13,213 nucleotides of DNA from an uncultured Lachnospiraceae bacterium (lineage in GTDB: Bacteria; Bacillota; Clostridia; Lachnospirales; Lachnospiraceae). The stretch is taken from positions 1-13,213 of the forward strand of contig CAJUSS010000098.1 of NCBI GenBank assembly GCA_910588895.1, in the 5' to 3' direction. Below the pieces are notes generated by a model. That model did not search any database, had not been told where the DNA came from, and worked only from the letters and a program-made list of their open reading frames with translations. The position numbers and the translations under genes are program-made. This document shows positions 6,441 to 13,049 of this stretch, in pieces. Positions within the stretch are counted from its first letter, which is position 1; every line of letters starts with the position of its first letter.

Positions 6441-7703
6441 TCAATGGAACAGGGACATGATCTTGGCGATGAGAAAACCGATCGTATTAAAGTCCATGGC
6501 CTCGTAAGCGCCTCCTGTGGCCACCAGATGCCCGGTCAGAGGGAAGGTGAGGGCTACGGCGAACTGCAGCAGGAAGCCGGTGATCAGGGAGCTTAAGATG
6601 CAGTTCTTTAAGCCGCCTTTGGCATTGGCATAGACGCCTACCAGCGCACCCTCAAAGAAGTTGATCTGCACGCCCGGCACCACCACGGGGGAGAAGCCGG
6701 TGAAGGTCATCACGAGGGTGGCGACGATCGATCCCAGGAGGCTGAACATAAAGCCCAGCATGACGGCGGTGCCGCCATAAGGGAAGACTGTGGGGTAGTC
6801 CAGACCTAAAAGCGCGTTGGGAAGGAGCTTTTCCGCAACACCGGAGAAGGCGGGGATCAGCTCGGCTAACATCATGCGCACGCCATAGAGGATGACCGCG
6901 ATGCCGCCTCCGAAGGTGATGGACTGGATGATCACATAGAGCAGCCAGGGTGTTCCTTCTGCCATCTCCCGGACCACGTCCGGACCGGCAACAAAGGTGA
7001 AGATGATGTTCATCAGCAGGACGGCCATGCAGGTGGCGATGACGCTGTCCTTTAGCCAGTTCAAAGAGCTGGGGAATTCCAGTTCTTCCGTGGAACGTCC
7101 GCCTTCTTTGAACAGCCGTCCGCATTCGCCTGCGATCACTAGAGAGATGGCGCTGGGGACGAAATTGGCATGCTCGGTGGTCAGAGGCTTTAAGTAATGG
7201 GCAGAGATCGTGGTGGCGACCCAGTAGTAGATACCGGAGATCGTCCCGCCGATCACGATGATCATGGGATCGGAAAAGCCGAAGCCTGCCATGATGCTGG
7301 CGATAAAGCCTGCCCAGAAGAGCTGCAGGTGTACGGTCAGAGCCAGGTTCTTCCACTTGGTGAACTTGGCTAAGAGGATGTTGATCACAAAGCCGAGGAT
7401 AAAGATCAGAGCGGCCTGTGTCCCGAATTTAGCCATCGATTCCGCGTAGACCACCCAGTAGAGCGGCAGCACGCCCTCTACGCCAAGACCTTTTTGGACC
7501 AGTGCGGTCAGCAGGCTGATGGGCGGGCCGATGATCGTGGTGCCTGCGCTCAGGATGAGATACCCCATCATGGTCTTGACCGTTCCCATCACGGTATCGC
7601 TGATGCCTTTCTTTAAAAAGAGTAACCCGATGCAGGCGATCAGTCCCAGCATGACCGTAGGGTTCCCTAGTACATTGGTGATAAAATCGATCATAAATCT
7701 CAT
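6441..7703 (-). CDS. PTS EIIC, ascorbate-type (SgaT/UlaA, EIIC-GAT family) sugar permease
   Basis: This 420-residue membrane permease moves and phosphorylates a carbohydrate together with the EIIA and EIIB encoded just upstream. The start at 7703 has AAAGGGG seven bases upstream. There are about ten hydrophobic segments. The sequence resembles the SgaT/UlaA family: the N-terminus FITNVLGNPTVMLGLIACIG, the LAKFTKW loop, HANFVPSAISLVIAGECGR, and the conserved FPYGGTAVMLGF and QINFFEGALVGVYANAKGG regions. It is somewhat shorter than E. coli UlaA (465). UlaA itself transports L-ascorbate, but this operon lacks the Ula decarboxylase and epimerases and carries DeoC-type aldolases, so the substrate is probably another sugar or sugar acid. 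Family assignment is secure. Confidence 0.93.
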   Translation of the reverse strand: MRFMIDFITNVLGNPTVMLGLIACIGLLFLKKGISDTVMGTVKTMMGYLILSAGTTIIGPPISLLTALVQKGLGVEGVLPLYWVVYAESMAKFGTQAALIFILGFVINILLAKFTKWKNLALTVHLQLFWAGFIASIMAGFGFSDPMIIVIGGTISGIYYWVATTISAHYLKPLTTEHANFVPSAISLVIAGECGRLFKEGGRSTEELEFPSSLNWLKDSVIATCMAVLLMNIIFTFVAGPDVVREMAEGTPWLLYVIIQSITFGGGIAVILYGVRMMLAELIPAFSGVAEKLLPNALLGLDYPTVFPYGGTAVMLGFMFSLLGSIVATLVMTFTGFSPVVVPGVQINFFEGALVGVYANAKGGLKNCILSSLITGFLLQFAVALTFPLTGHLVATGGAYEAMDFNTIGFLIAKIMSLFH

Positions 7704-7765
7704 ATTGTAACCCCTTTCATGTTTGCTTTTCCCCCAGAAGGCATCCTCCTATCTGATGTACCTGT

Positions 7766-8536
7766 CTATAGCTTCCAGGCAGCGGTAGGGGTCTGGGTCG
7801 CCCAGATCCCCCCGTCCAGGCCGATGGTCTGTCCGGTGATGTAGCTGGCCTGCTCGGAGCAGAAGAAGCGGACCAGATCGAAAGCGTCGTCGGTCTCGCC
7901 GAAGCGTCGCAGCGGGATCTGGCACAGCTTGCTCTCGGCCCGGTTCTTGATCACATCCTCTGCCATGGGCGTGTTCAGCACGCCGGGGGCATAGCAGTTC
8001 ACACGGATGTTGTAAGGCGCCAGCTCTGCGGCCCATACCCGGGTGAGCAAGATCATGCCGGCCTTAGCCGCCCCGTACGCACCGGAGCCGGTGTTTGGGA
8101 AGGTGGCCAAGATGGAGGCCACATTGATGATATTGCCGCCAGCTCCCTTCATAAAGGGGACAGCGGCGCGGGTGCAGTACATTGGTCCGAAGAGGTTCAC
8201 GCCGACCATGAGCTGGATGTGCTCATCGGTAGAGTCTTCGATCATCCCTTTGTGGAGCACCCCTGCATTATTGATCAGGATATCGATCCGGCCGAACTGT
8301 CCCCCGATCGCGTTGATCGCGTCCGTCACCTGCTTGCTGTCGCTGACATCAGTGGGGAAGATGGCAAAGCGCTCTTTATCCGGCTGCAGCTCTTCCATGA
8401 CTGCCTTTAGGTTTTCTCCGTTCAGATCCAGCAGGCACACACAGGCACCCTCCTGGTAGAAGCGCAGCGCCAGTTGTTTCCCCGCACCCTGTCCGGCGCC
8501 GGTGATCACGATGACCTTTTTTTCAAAATCTCCCAT
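7766..8536 (-). CDS. SDR family NAD(P)-dependent oxidoreductase (sugar/polyol dehydrogenase-like)
   Basis: This 256-residue classical short-chain dehydrogenase starts at 8536, with AAAGGA eight bases before the ATG. It has the complete set of motifs: TGAGQGAG nucleotide-binding turn (12-19), Asp37 at the end of the second strand (favouring NAD over NADP), NNAG (89-92), and the catalytic set Asn114, Ser141, Tyr154 and Lys158 in YGAAK. The C-terminal GQTIGLDGG is also standard. Relatives include gluconate 5-dehydrogenase, sorbitol-6-phosphate dehydrogenase and 3-oxoacyl-ACP reductase. Position between EIIB and EIIC genes strongly suggests that it oxidises a hydroxyl of the imported sugar phosphate (or reduces a ketone), producing the substrate for a DeoC-type aldolase. 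The exact substrate is not deducible. Confidence 0.93.
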   Translation of the reverse strand: MGDFEKKVIVITGAGQGAGKQLALRFYQEGACVCLLDLNGENLKAVMEELQPDKERFAIFPTDVSDSKQVTDAINAIGGQFGRIDILINNAGVLHKGMIEDSTDEHIQLMVGVNLFGPMYCTRAAVPFMKGAGGNIINVASILATFPNTGSGAYGAAKAGMILLTRVWAAELAPYNIRVNCYAPGVLNTPMAEDVIKNRAESKLCQIPLRRFGETDDAFDLVRFFCSEQASYITGQTIGLDGGIWATQTPTAAWKL

Positions 8537-8578
8537 ATCCCATGTCCTTTCTGTGTTTTATCCGCATGTTTTGCCGGC

Positions 8579-8872
8579 TCAGGGCAGGATCCCATTGGCC
8601 TGACAATACTCCTGCAGCTTGTCCTTGATCTCCTGTTTGTTGACAAAGCTGGTCAGTTGTATGACGGGCTTGTCGATATCCTGGACCAGATAGGCCAGCT
8701 CCTTGCCGATGAGGATCAGGTCGGCAGTCCGAGCGGCGCCCTTTCCTGTAGTGATATCACTGACTTCCAGCTTGGCGGCGATCCCTAATTCCTTTAAGGC
8801 TTTTTCCGCGTTCATCTTTAAGATCACGCTGCTGCCCATGCCGCATCCACAAATGGTCACGATGTGTAACAT
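8579..8872 (-). CDS. PTS EIIB component (SgaB/UlaB-like)
   Basis: This 97-residue cytoplasmic phosphocarrier accepts the phosphoryl group from EIIA and passes it to the sugar at EIIC. The N-terminus carries the P-loop-like ICGCGMGSS, with Cys8 at the phospho-cysteine position, followed by VILKM, closely matching the start of UlaB-type proteins. A second cysteine, Cys10, sits two residues later, where E. coli UlaB has Asn; its importance is unknown. The ATG (8872-8870) overlaps the TAA of the EIIA gene by one base (TAATG), which indicates translational coupling, and GGAGG lies inside the end of the EIIA gene. Length is normal for the family. Confidence 0.93.
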   Translation of the reverse strand: MLHIVTICGCGMGSSVILKMNAEKALKELGIAAKLEVSDITTGKGAARTADLILIGKELAYLVQDIDKPVIQLTSFVNKQEIKDKLQEYCQANGILP

Positions 8873-9324
8873 TATCCATCCACCTCCACACTATTAAAGA
8901 TCTCTGCTATGGTCGTCTTGCTGCTGCAGGTCCTGATCCGTTCCAGCATATCCTCATCTTCAAAGATCGTGGCGATCGCCTGGATGATCTTTAGATGGAG
9001 CTCATCGTTGCTCCCGGCCAGGCCGATGAGCAGATGGACCGGATCGTTGCTCGTATTGCCGAAGCGGACCGGCTGGGACAGGGTCATGATACTGATGCCG
9101 CTTTTTAGAACGCCGTTGGATCTGCTCGCATGGGGCATGGCGAGTCCCGGCGCTACTACGATATAGGGTCCAAGGGTCTTTACAGTCTGGATCATGGCCT
9201 CCACGTATTCCCTGGTCACATATCCGTTATCGACCAGTATGTTCCCGGATCTTCTTACTGCATCCTGCCAGTCGGCGGCTGATACGTTTAGTTCGATATC
9301 ATCCGCATGTACCAACTTTTGCAT
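8872..9324 (-). CDS. PTS EIIA component (fructose/mannitol/ascorbate type, PTS_EIIA_2)
   Basis: This 150-residue cytoplasmic protein takes phosphate from HPr and hands it to EIIB. The start at 9324 is supported by AGGAGG five bases upstream. The active site is His65 in GLAMPHAS, the hallmark of type-2 EIIA domains, followed by the usual VRFGNTSNDPVHLLIGLA strand-loop-strand. It resembles UlaC/SgaA and the EIIA domain at the C-terminus of the PRD regulator of the same operon, which suggests both take part in one phosphorelay. It ends with a one-base stop/start overlap with the EIIB gene and lies 52 bases after the canonical aldolase gene. Confidence 0.93.
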   Translation of the reverse strand: MQKLVHADDIELNVSAADWQDAVRRSGNILVDNGYVTREYVEAMIQTVKTLGPYIVVAPGLAMPHASRSNGVLKSGISIMTLSQPVRFGNTSNDPVHLLIGLAGSNDELHLKIIQAIATIFEDEDMLERIRTCSSKTTIAEIFNSVEVDG

Positions 9325-9376
9325 GCTGTCCTCCTGTTTTTGAAGTGAAAACGCTCGCTGTCAGGCGCATGAAGGT

Positions 9377-10045
9377 TTACAGTCCGTTTAAGATAGCCTC
9401 TCCTGCGCTGGCGCCGATCCTGGTGGCTCCGGCCTCGATCATGGCCAGGGTATCCTCGGTGGTCCGGATGCCGCCGGCTGCTTTTACACCGGTCTCCGGC
9501 TTGACCGACTGACGGATCAGCTTTACATCGTCTACGGAAGTGGAGCGGGGCAGCATAGCGGAAAAGCCGGTGGAGGTCTTTACGATATCCACGCCCTGCT
9601 TTTCGGCCAGCTCACAGGCCTTTACGATCTGCTCCTGGGTCAGGAGAGGGGTCTCGATGATCAGCTTGACGATCGCGCCCTCTTTATGGCTGGCGGCCAC
9701 CACGCCCTCTAACTCTGCGGCCACCGTCTCATACTGTCCGGCTTTTAGCGCCGATACGTTCATGACCAGGTCGATCTCCTGTGCGCCCTTTGCCAGAGCA
9801 TCCTCCGTCTCAAAGATCTTCACCTCCGGAGCGTCAAAGCCTAGGGGGAAGCTGATCACGGTGCAGACCTTCGTCTCAGATCCGGCCAGTACCTTGGCGG
9901 CAGTCTCGATCATGTTGGGCAGGATACATACGCTGGCAAAGTTGTTCTTTTTTGCATCTTCGCAGAACTGTGTGACAAAGTGTTCGGTCATCCCGGGTTT
10001 TAAGGTGGTCTGATCGATGTAACGGGCTAATGCATTTCTATCCAT
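9377..10045 (-). CDS. deoC: Deoxyribose-phosphate aldolase (canonical DeoC)
   Basis: This 222-residue class I aldolase of the DeoC family reversibly cleaves 2-deoxy-D-ribose 5-phosphate to acetaldehyde and glyceraldehyde 3-phosphate, or a related substrate. AAGGAGG lies eight bases before the ATG at 10045. All three key residues are present: the Schiff-base Lys156 in VKTSTGF, the second lysine Lys188 in GVKAAGGIRT, and Asp92 in EIDLVMNVSAL. Length is normal for the short bacterial DeoC group. Classical nucleoside-catabolism partners (deoA, deoB, deoD) are absent. The gene is instead second in a PTS operon after a divergent paralogue, so it may act on a phosphorylated deoxy sugar or a keto intermediate delivered by the PTS and the SDR enzyme rather than on nucleoside-derived deoxyribose. 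Confidence 0.93.
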   Translation of the reverse strand: MDRNALARYIDQTTLKPGMTEHFVTQFCEDAKKNNFASVCILPNMIETAAKVLAGSETKVCTVISFPLGFDAPEVKIFETEDALAKGAQEIDLVMNVSALKAGQYETVAAELEGVVAASHKEGAIVKLIIETPLLTQEQIVKACELAEKQGVDIVKTSTGFSAMLPRSTSVDDVKLIRQSVKPETGVKAAGGIRTTEDTLAMIEAGATRIGASAGEAILNGL

Positions 10046-10118
10046 TGTCTGGTCCTCCTTGTTCTTCTATATGGTTATCATGTCTTTTTTGCGCCTGGCT
10101 ATGCCCGCCGGGAGCAGA

Positions 10119-10787
10119 TCATGAAAAGCTGTCCGCGATCTTGAACGGGGAGCTGGTGGCGATCCTGGATGCGCCGGCCTCGATCATGGCGATCGCGTCT
10201 TCCTTGGTCCGGACCCCGCCGGAGGTCATGACCTTGATCTCTTTTCCGTAGCGGCTGGTTATACGTTTTACCTGGTCTGTGGTGGTGACAAAGCCAAAGC
10301 CGGTATTGGTCTTTAAGAAGGGGATCTCCAGCTCGATCGCCAGCTCTGCCGCGCGGAGCTGTTCGTCCTCGGTAAGAAGGCTGGCAAAGTAGATCATCTT
10401 CATCAGCTTGCCCTGGCCCTTGATCAGATCCACGAAGGGCTTCAGATCCTCTTTGACCGCCTCATACCTGCCGGAGCGAAATGCGCTCACGTCCATGGAG
10501 ACGTCCAGCTCGTCCGCGCCGTCCTTTAAGGCTCTCTCGGCTTGGAAGAGCTTGGCCTCATGGGTCATGCCGCCCAGCGGGTACGCGATGACACTGACCA
10601 ACTGCTTTCCGGCTTCGTGGAGGATCTCGGCGTTGCCTTTTATAAAAAAGGGTTCGGTCAAGGTGGCGGCAAAGTCGTAGGACAAGGTCTTTCTTACGAA
10701 ATCTTCCACCTGAGCCGGCGTGGGGGCCGGTGTGGCTCCCAGAGAAGCGTCGATGAGTCGTTCCACCTGGTTTCTTGTGATATCCAT
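10119..10787 (-). CDS. DeoC-family aldolase paralogue with substituted second active-site lysine
   Basis: This 222-residue protein is the first gene of the operon, with AAGGAGG seven bases before the ATG at 10787. It aligns end to end with the neighbouring DeoC: the Schiff-base lysine is kept as Lys159 in FLKTNTGFG, and the acid Asp95 in ELDVSMDVSAF. However, in the KVMTSGGVRT loop Met187 replaces the second lysine (Lys201 of E. coli DeoC, Lys188 of its neighbour). That lysine lowers the pKa of the Schiff-base lysine in DeoC, so this protein likely has different substrate or reaction chemistry, or works as a partner subunit. Several other segments differ: TLTEPFFIKG replaces the SVCILPNM region and KMIYFASLLTED replaces KLIIETPLLTQE. 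Fold assignment is secure; deoxyribose-phosphate aldolase activity is doubtful. Confidence 0.88.
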   Translation of the reverse strand: MDITRNQVERLIDASLGATPAPTPAQVEDFVRKTLSYDFAATLTEPFFIKGNAEILHEAGKQLVSVIAYPLGGMTHEAKLFQAERALKDGADELDVSMDVSAFRSGRYEAVKEDLKPFVDLIKGQGKLMKMIYFASLLTEDEQLRAAELAIELEIPFLKTNTGFGFVTTTDQVKRITSRYGKEIKVMTSGGVRTKEDAIAMIEAGASRIATSSPFKIADSFS

Positions 10788-10837
10788 ATCTGTTCCTCCT
10801 TGTGTGAATGGCTGTGATGATCGGTTCCTGTGAAGCT

Positions 10838-10866
10838 ATCGTATCAGTAAAAATGATGGAGGTCAA
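10838..10866 (-). promoter_or_regulatory. Promoter of the PTS/aldolase operon
   Basis: On the minus strand TTGACC (10866-10861) and TACGAT (10843-10838) are separated by 17 bp, and a TG one base before the -10 gives an extended -10 element. Transcription would start near 10831, leaving a leader of about 44 bases. No other equally good promoter is visible between the operon genes. Confidence 0.7.
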
Positions 10867-10890
10867 TTTGAAATATCCCCGTTAAGTTGT

Positions 10891-10911
10891 GGAATTTTTA
10901 TGATCATTTCC
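10891..10911. promoter_or_regulatory. Possible activator site upstream of the operon promoter
   Basis: An imperfect 21-bp dyad has outer arms GGAA/TTCC and a TGATCA palindrome offset inside. It lies about 25-45 bp upstream of the -35 box, where PRD-type activators such as MtlR bind. The symmetry is partial, so this is a weak suggestion. Confidence 0.2.
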
Positions 10912-10962
10912 TGTCCGCAGCATTGTTTTAGGGCAAGATGTATGAATGGAGGCCTGTTGTGG

Positions 10963-10996
10963 AGCGGGCTTTTGACTGACCTGCAGACAGCCCGCT
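10963..10996. repeat. Inverted repeat in the divergent intergenic region
   Basis: AGCGGGCT (10963-10970) and AGCCCGCT (10989-10996) are perfect 8-bp arms with an 18-base spacer. The repeat ends 24 bp before the -35 box of the redox gene cluster. No T-run adjoins it on either strand. It is one of the few features in the 311-base gap between the divergent start codons at 10787 and 11099, besides the two promoters and the weak dyad at 10891-10911. Confidence 0.35.
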
Positions 10997-11020
10997 GCTG
11001 CCGCCTGTTTCCGCTCAGAC

Positions 11021-11049
11021 TTGAGATCTTGCGGATCTGATAGTATAAT
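11021..11049 (+). promoter_or_regulatory. Promoter of the tlpA-like / CxxC / Fe-S gene cluster
   Basis: TTGAGA (11021-11026) and a perfect TATAAT (11044-11049) with a 17-bp spacer. Transcription would begin near 11056, just upstream of the ribosome binding site used by the lipoprotein gene. This rules out the in-frame TTG at 11021 as a translation start. Confidence 0.75.
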
Positions 11050-11098
11050 GGGGAAAGTATGGGACGTTCTGTCCGATAGAATGATAGGAGGGATCTGT

Positions 11099-11821
11099 AT
11101 GGAGAACAACATACTGGAAGGAGATAGGATGAGAAGGGATGAGACGAGAAGAGGCTGCGCCGGACAAGGCGGGGTGAGGCTGGGCAGGATAGGATGGAAA
11201 GGCGGCCTGCTGTTGTGGATCATCGCGCTGGTGAGCCTTAGCGGATGTGCGCCGACCGGACGTGTGGCAAAGGAGGAGATGACGGCTGTGCAGGAAGAGA
11301 GCAGCTCTGCCGGACAGGAAAAAGGCGGGACTGACGGGCAGGATGCAGTCGGGAAAACGGAAGGGTCAGCCGGTCAGGGAGAGGCCGGTCAGCTGCTGTT
11401 CGAGGGGACGGATATGGAGGGGGAGGCGATCTCCTCCCAGATCTTAGCCCAGTCTAAGATCACGATGGTCAATGTGTGGGCCACCTACTGCAACCCCTGT
11501 CTGCGGGAGATGCCGGGGCTGGGAGAACTGGCGGGAGAGTATGATAAAAGTACGTTCCAGATCATCGGGATCATCAGTGATGTGCAGGAGGGAGCGGATC
11601 AGGATACGCTGGATATAGCGGCAGATCTGATCGAAAGAACAGGCGCGGCGTACCCCCATCTGCTGTTGAATGAGTCCTTATATCGGGGGCTTTTAAGAGG
11701 GGTGACAGCAGTCCCTACCACCTTCTTTTTTAACGCGGACGGGGAGCTTTTGGAGACCGTGGTGGGCTCCATGGAGAAGGCGGATTGGAAGGAGAAGATC
11801 GATGGCTTTTTGGAGAAGTGA
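11099..11821 (+). CDS. TlpA/ResA-like thioredoxin-fold lipoprotein
   Basis: This predicted 240-residue exported lipoprotein carries a thioredoxin-type domain. I use the ATG at 11099 (AGGAGG, seven bases spacing). An in-frame ATG at 11129, with AAGGAG five bases upstream, is also plausible and gives a more typical basic signal-peptide start. A hydrophobic stretch (about 37-46) leads to the lipobox LSGC, with Cys50 the predicted lipidated residue. A low-complexity spacer rich in Gly, Glu, Gln and Ser follows (51-97), then the thioredoxin fold with WATYCNPC (Cys131, Cys134) and the cis-proline loop AVPTTFF (Pro206). Such proteins reduce or oxidise extracytoplasmic disulfides. No CcdA-type partner is encoded here; the two overlapping downstream genes probably supply electrons. 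The end overlaps the next gene by 20 bases. Confidence 0.9.
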   Translation: MENNILEGDRMRRDETRRGCAGQGGVRLGRIGWKGGLLLWIIALVSLSGCAPTGRVAKEEMTAVQEESSSAGQEKGGTDGQDAVGKTEGSAGQGEAGQLLFEGTDMEGEAISSQILAQSKITMVNVWATYCNPCLREMPGLGELAGEYDKSTFQIIGIISDVQEGADQDTLDIAADLIERTGAAYPHLLLNESLYRGLLRGVTAVPTTFFFNADGELLETVVGSMEKADWKEKIDGFLEK

Positions 11822-11990
11822 CCGAGGTGATGCCGGTACGAGGCTCCCCGCTGGATGGAGGGAGCGTATCTGGCTGTTGGGGGTGCTGGCAGGGATCGTC
11901 TTTTTTGGGATCGGTGTTCTGGAGGGACAGCTCGATGTGGTCTGGAAAAAGGCTGTTTTGATCTGCATGGAGTGTATCGGGATCGGGTGA
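11802..11990 (+). CDS. Small single-pass membrane protein with C-terminal CxxC (CD1871A-like)
   Basis: This 62-residue protein starts at the ATG at 11802, seven bases after AAGGAG located inside the preceding lipoprotein gene. A basic N-terminus (1-23) is followed by one membrane helix (about 24-40), then the segment GQLDVVWKKAVLICMECIGIG with Cys55 and Cys58 in CxxC close to the end. This layout, including a KKA-x-x-ICxECIGIG ending, matches what I remember of the small clostridial family named CD1871A family CXXC motif-containing protein; I could not check this by search. It overlaps the upstream gene by 20 bases, and its TGA overlaps the ATG of the downstream Fe-S gene, so translation of all three is likely coupled. 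A role as a membrane thiol relay or metal ligand between its neighbours is inferred. Confidence 0.8.
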   Translation: MAFWRSDRGDAGTRLPAGWRERIWLLGVLAGIVFFGIGVLEGQLDVVWKKAVLICMECIGIG

Positions 11991-12904
11991 TGTCGGGATG
12001 GAACGGTATAAGATGGATGGGAGCAGATAAAGGCATGAAAAGAATACGGTCGATGGTGCAGCTTGTGTTTACGATCTTTACAAACGGATATATGTATGGT
12101 TTTTTGAACGGGAAGATCTATCAGGGGAGTTTAAAATATGTCTGTGTCCCCGGGTTGAACTGCTACTCCTGTCCTGGAGCGCTGGCCTCCTGTCCCATAG
12201 GAGCGCTCCAGGCGCTTTTGACCCAGAGAGGATATCAGGTCCCTTTTGGGGTGCTGGGCTTTCTTTTTGTGTTCGGCAGCCTTTTAGGGCGGTTTGTCTG
12301 CGGCTGGCTCTGCCCCTTTGGGCTGGTGCAGGATCTTCTGCATAAGATCCCGGTCTTTAAGAAGCGAAAAAGGCTCCCTTTCCATCGTGCCCTGGGATAT
12401 GGACGCTATGTGGCTTTGATCGGGCTGGTGTGCATCGGCTCTATGTTCTTGTTCGGCGGCTTTGCCAAGGTCCCGGCTTTCTGTAAATATCTGTGCCCTT
12501 CCGGGACCTTGCTGGGCGCGCTGCCGCTCTTAAGCACGAACGAGCTGCTGCGCAGCCAGGCGGGAGGTCTGTTTTTGTGGAAAGCCGGCATACTCGCTGT
12601 GATCCTTTTGCTCGCTGTGAACGTGTACCGGCCCTTCTGTCAGTACCTGTGCCCTCTGGGGGCGATCTACGGCTGGTTTAACCGCTTCAGCTTTGTGCAG
12701 ATCTGGCGGGAGGAGGGGGCCTGCAGCCATTGCTTATCCTGCGAGAGGGCCTGTCCGGTGGCCCTTTCCATAGAGGAGATATCCCGCTCGCCGGCCTGCA
12801 TCCGGTGTGGGGAGTGTGTTGCGGCCTGCCCCCAAAAATGCCTGCATTTTATGCGGAAAGAGAGTCGAAGTGAAGGAGAGAGCAGGGCCTTGAAAAATGG
12901 ATGA
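11990..12904 (+). CDS. NapH/YccM-like polytopic membrane protein with multiple [4Fe-4S] motifs
   Basis: This predicted 304-residue inner-membrane iron-sulfur protein starts at the ATG at 11990, overlapping the previous TGA (TGATG). A start at 12035 (MKRIRS) is a reasonable alternative. It has several hydrophobic segments and repeated CxxxCP motifs typical of the NapH/NosR/CcoG-like family: Cys104/Cys108 (CGWLCP), Cys165/Cys169 (CKYLCP) and Cys217/Cys221 (CQYLCP), plus an N-terminal Cys58/61/68 group. The C-terminal cytoplasmic part has two ferredoxin motifs, Cys245/248/251/255 and Cys270/273/276/280. Such proteins carry electrons between soluble donors and membrane or extracytoplasmic acceptors. 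Its partners here are a CxxC membrane peptide and a thioredoxin-like lipoprotein rather than nitrate or nitrous-oxide reductase, so a thiol-reducing or electron-export role is inferred. Confidence 0.9.
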   Translation: MSGWNGIRWMGADKGMKRIRSMVQLVFTIFTNGYMYGFLNGKIYQGSLKYVCVPGLNCYSCPGALASCPIGALQALLTQRGYQVPFGVLGFLFVFGSLLGRFVCGWLCPFGLVQDLLHKIPVFKKRKRLPFHRALGYGRYVALIGLVCIGSMFLFGGFAKVPAFCKYLCPSGTLLGALPLLSTNELLRSQAGGLFLWKAGILAVILLLAVNVYRPFCQYLCPLGAIYGWFNRFSFVQIWREEGACSHCLSCERACPVALSIEEISRSPACIRCGECVAACPQKCLHFMRKESRSEGESRALKNG

Positions 12905-12944
12905 GGACGATATAGCTGCAGGCCACGGCAGGAAGGGAGAAGAT

Positions 12945-13022
12945 ATGGGATTTCAGTGGGATATCTATGAAAAGATCAGCTTTTCGCTGGGGAAAGAGGA
13001 TCGATCAGGCATGCTGATATAG
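12945..13022 (+). CDS. Possible 25-codon micropeptide after the Fe-S gene
   Basis: An ATG at 12945 preceded by AAGGGAGAAGAT, a good ribosome binding site, opens a 25-codon frame ending in TAG at 13020-13022. The peptide begins MGFQWDIYEKISFSLG, is mixed charged and aromatic, and has no membrane segment or cysteine. It lies 40 bases after the Fe-S gene and before the terminator at 13050-13096, so it would be on the same transcript. I do not recognise it; it may be a gene remnant or chance. Confidence 0.3.
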   Translation: MGFQWDIYEKISFSLGKEDRSGMLI

Positions 13023-13049
13023 GACGGATCAAAAAGTGTGTATAGTGCA

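Noticed and set aside
6652..7356. 234-codon minus-strand frame overlapping the EIIC gene in another frame
   Set aside because: The Arg/His-rich low-complexity translation is a shadow of a GC-rich membrane protein gene; the EIIC frame has clear family motifs.
7700..7744. 15-codon minus-strand frame (stop included) ending on the EIIC start codon, with AGGAGG directly before its ATG
   Set aside because: The ribosome site touches the ATG with no spacing and the peptide is unremarkable; more likely chance, although coupling to EIIC was considered.
11021..11098. TTG at 11021 as the start of the lipoprotein gene
   Set aside because: This TTG is part of the -35 box of a strong promoter whose transcript begins about 35 bases later.
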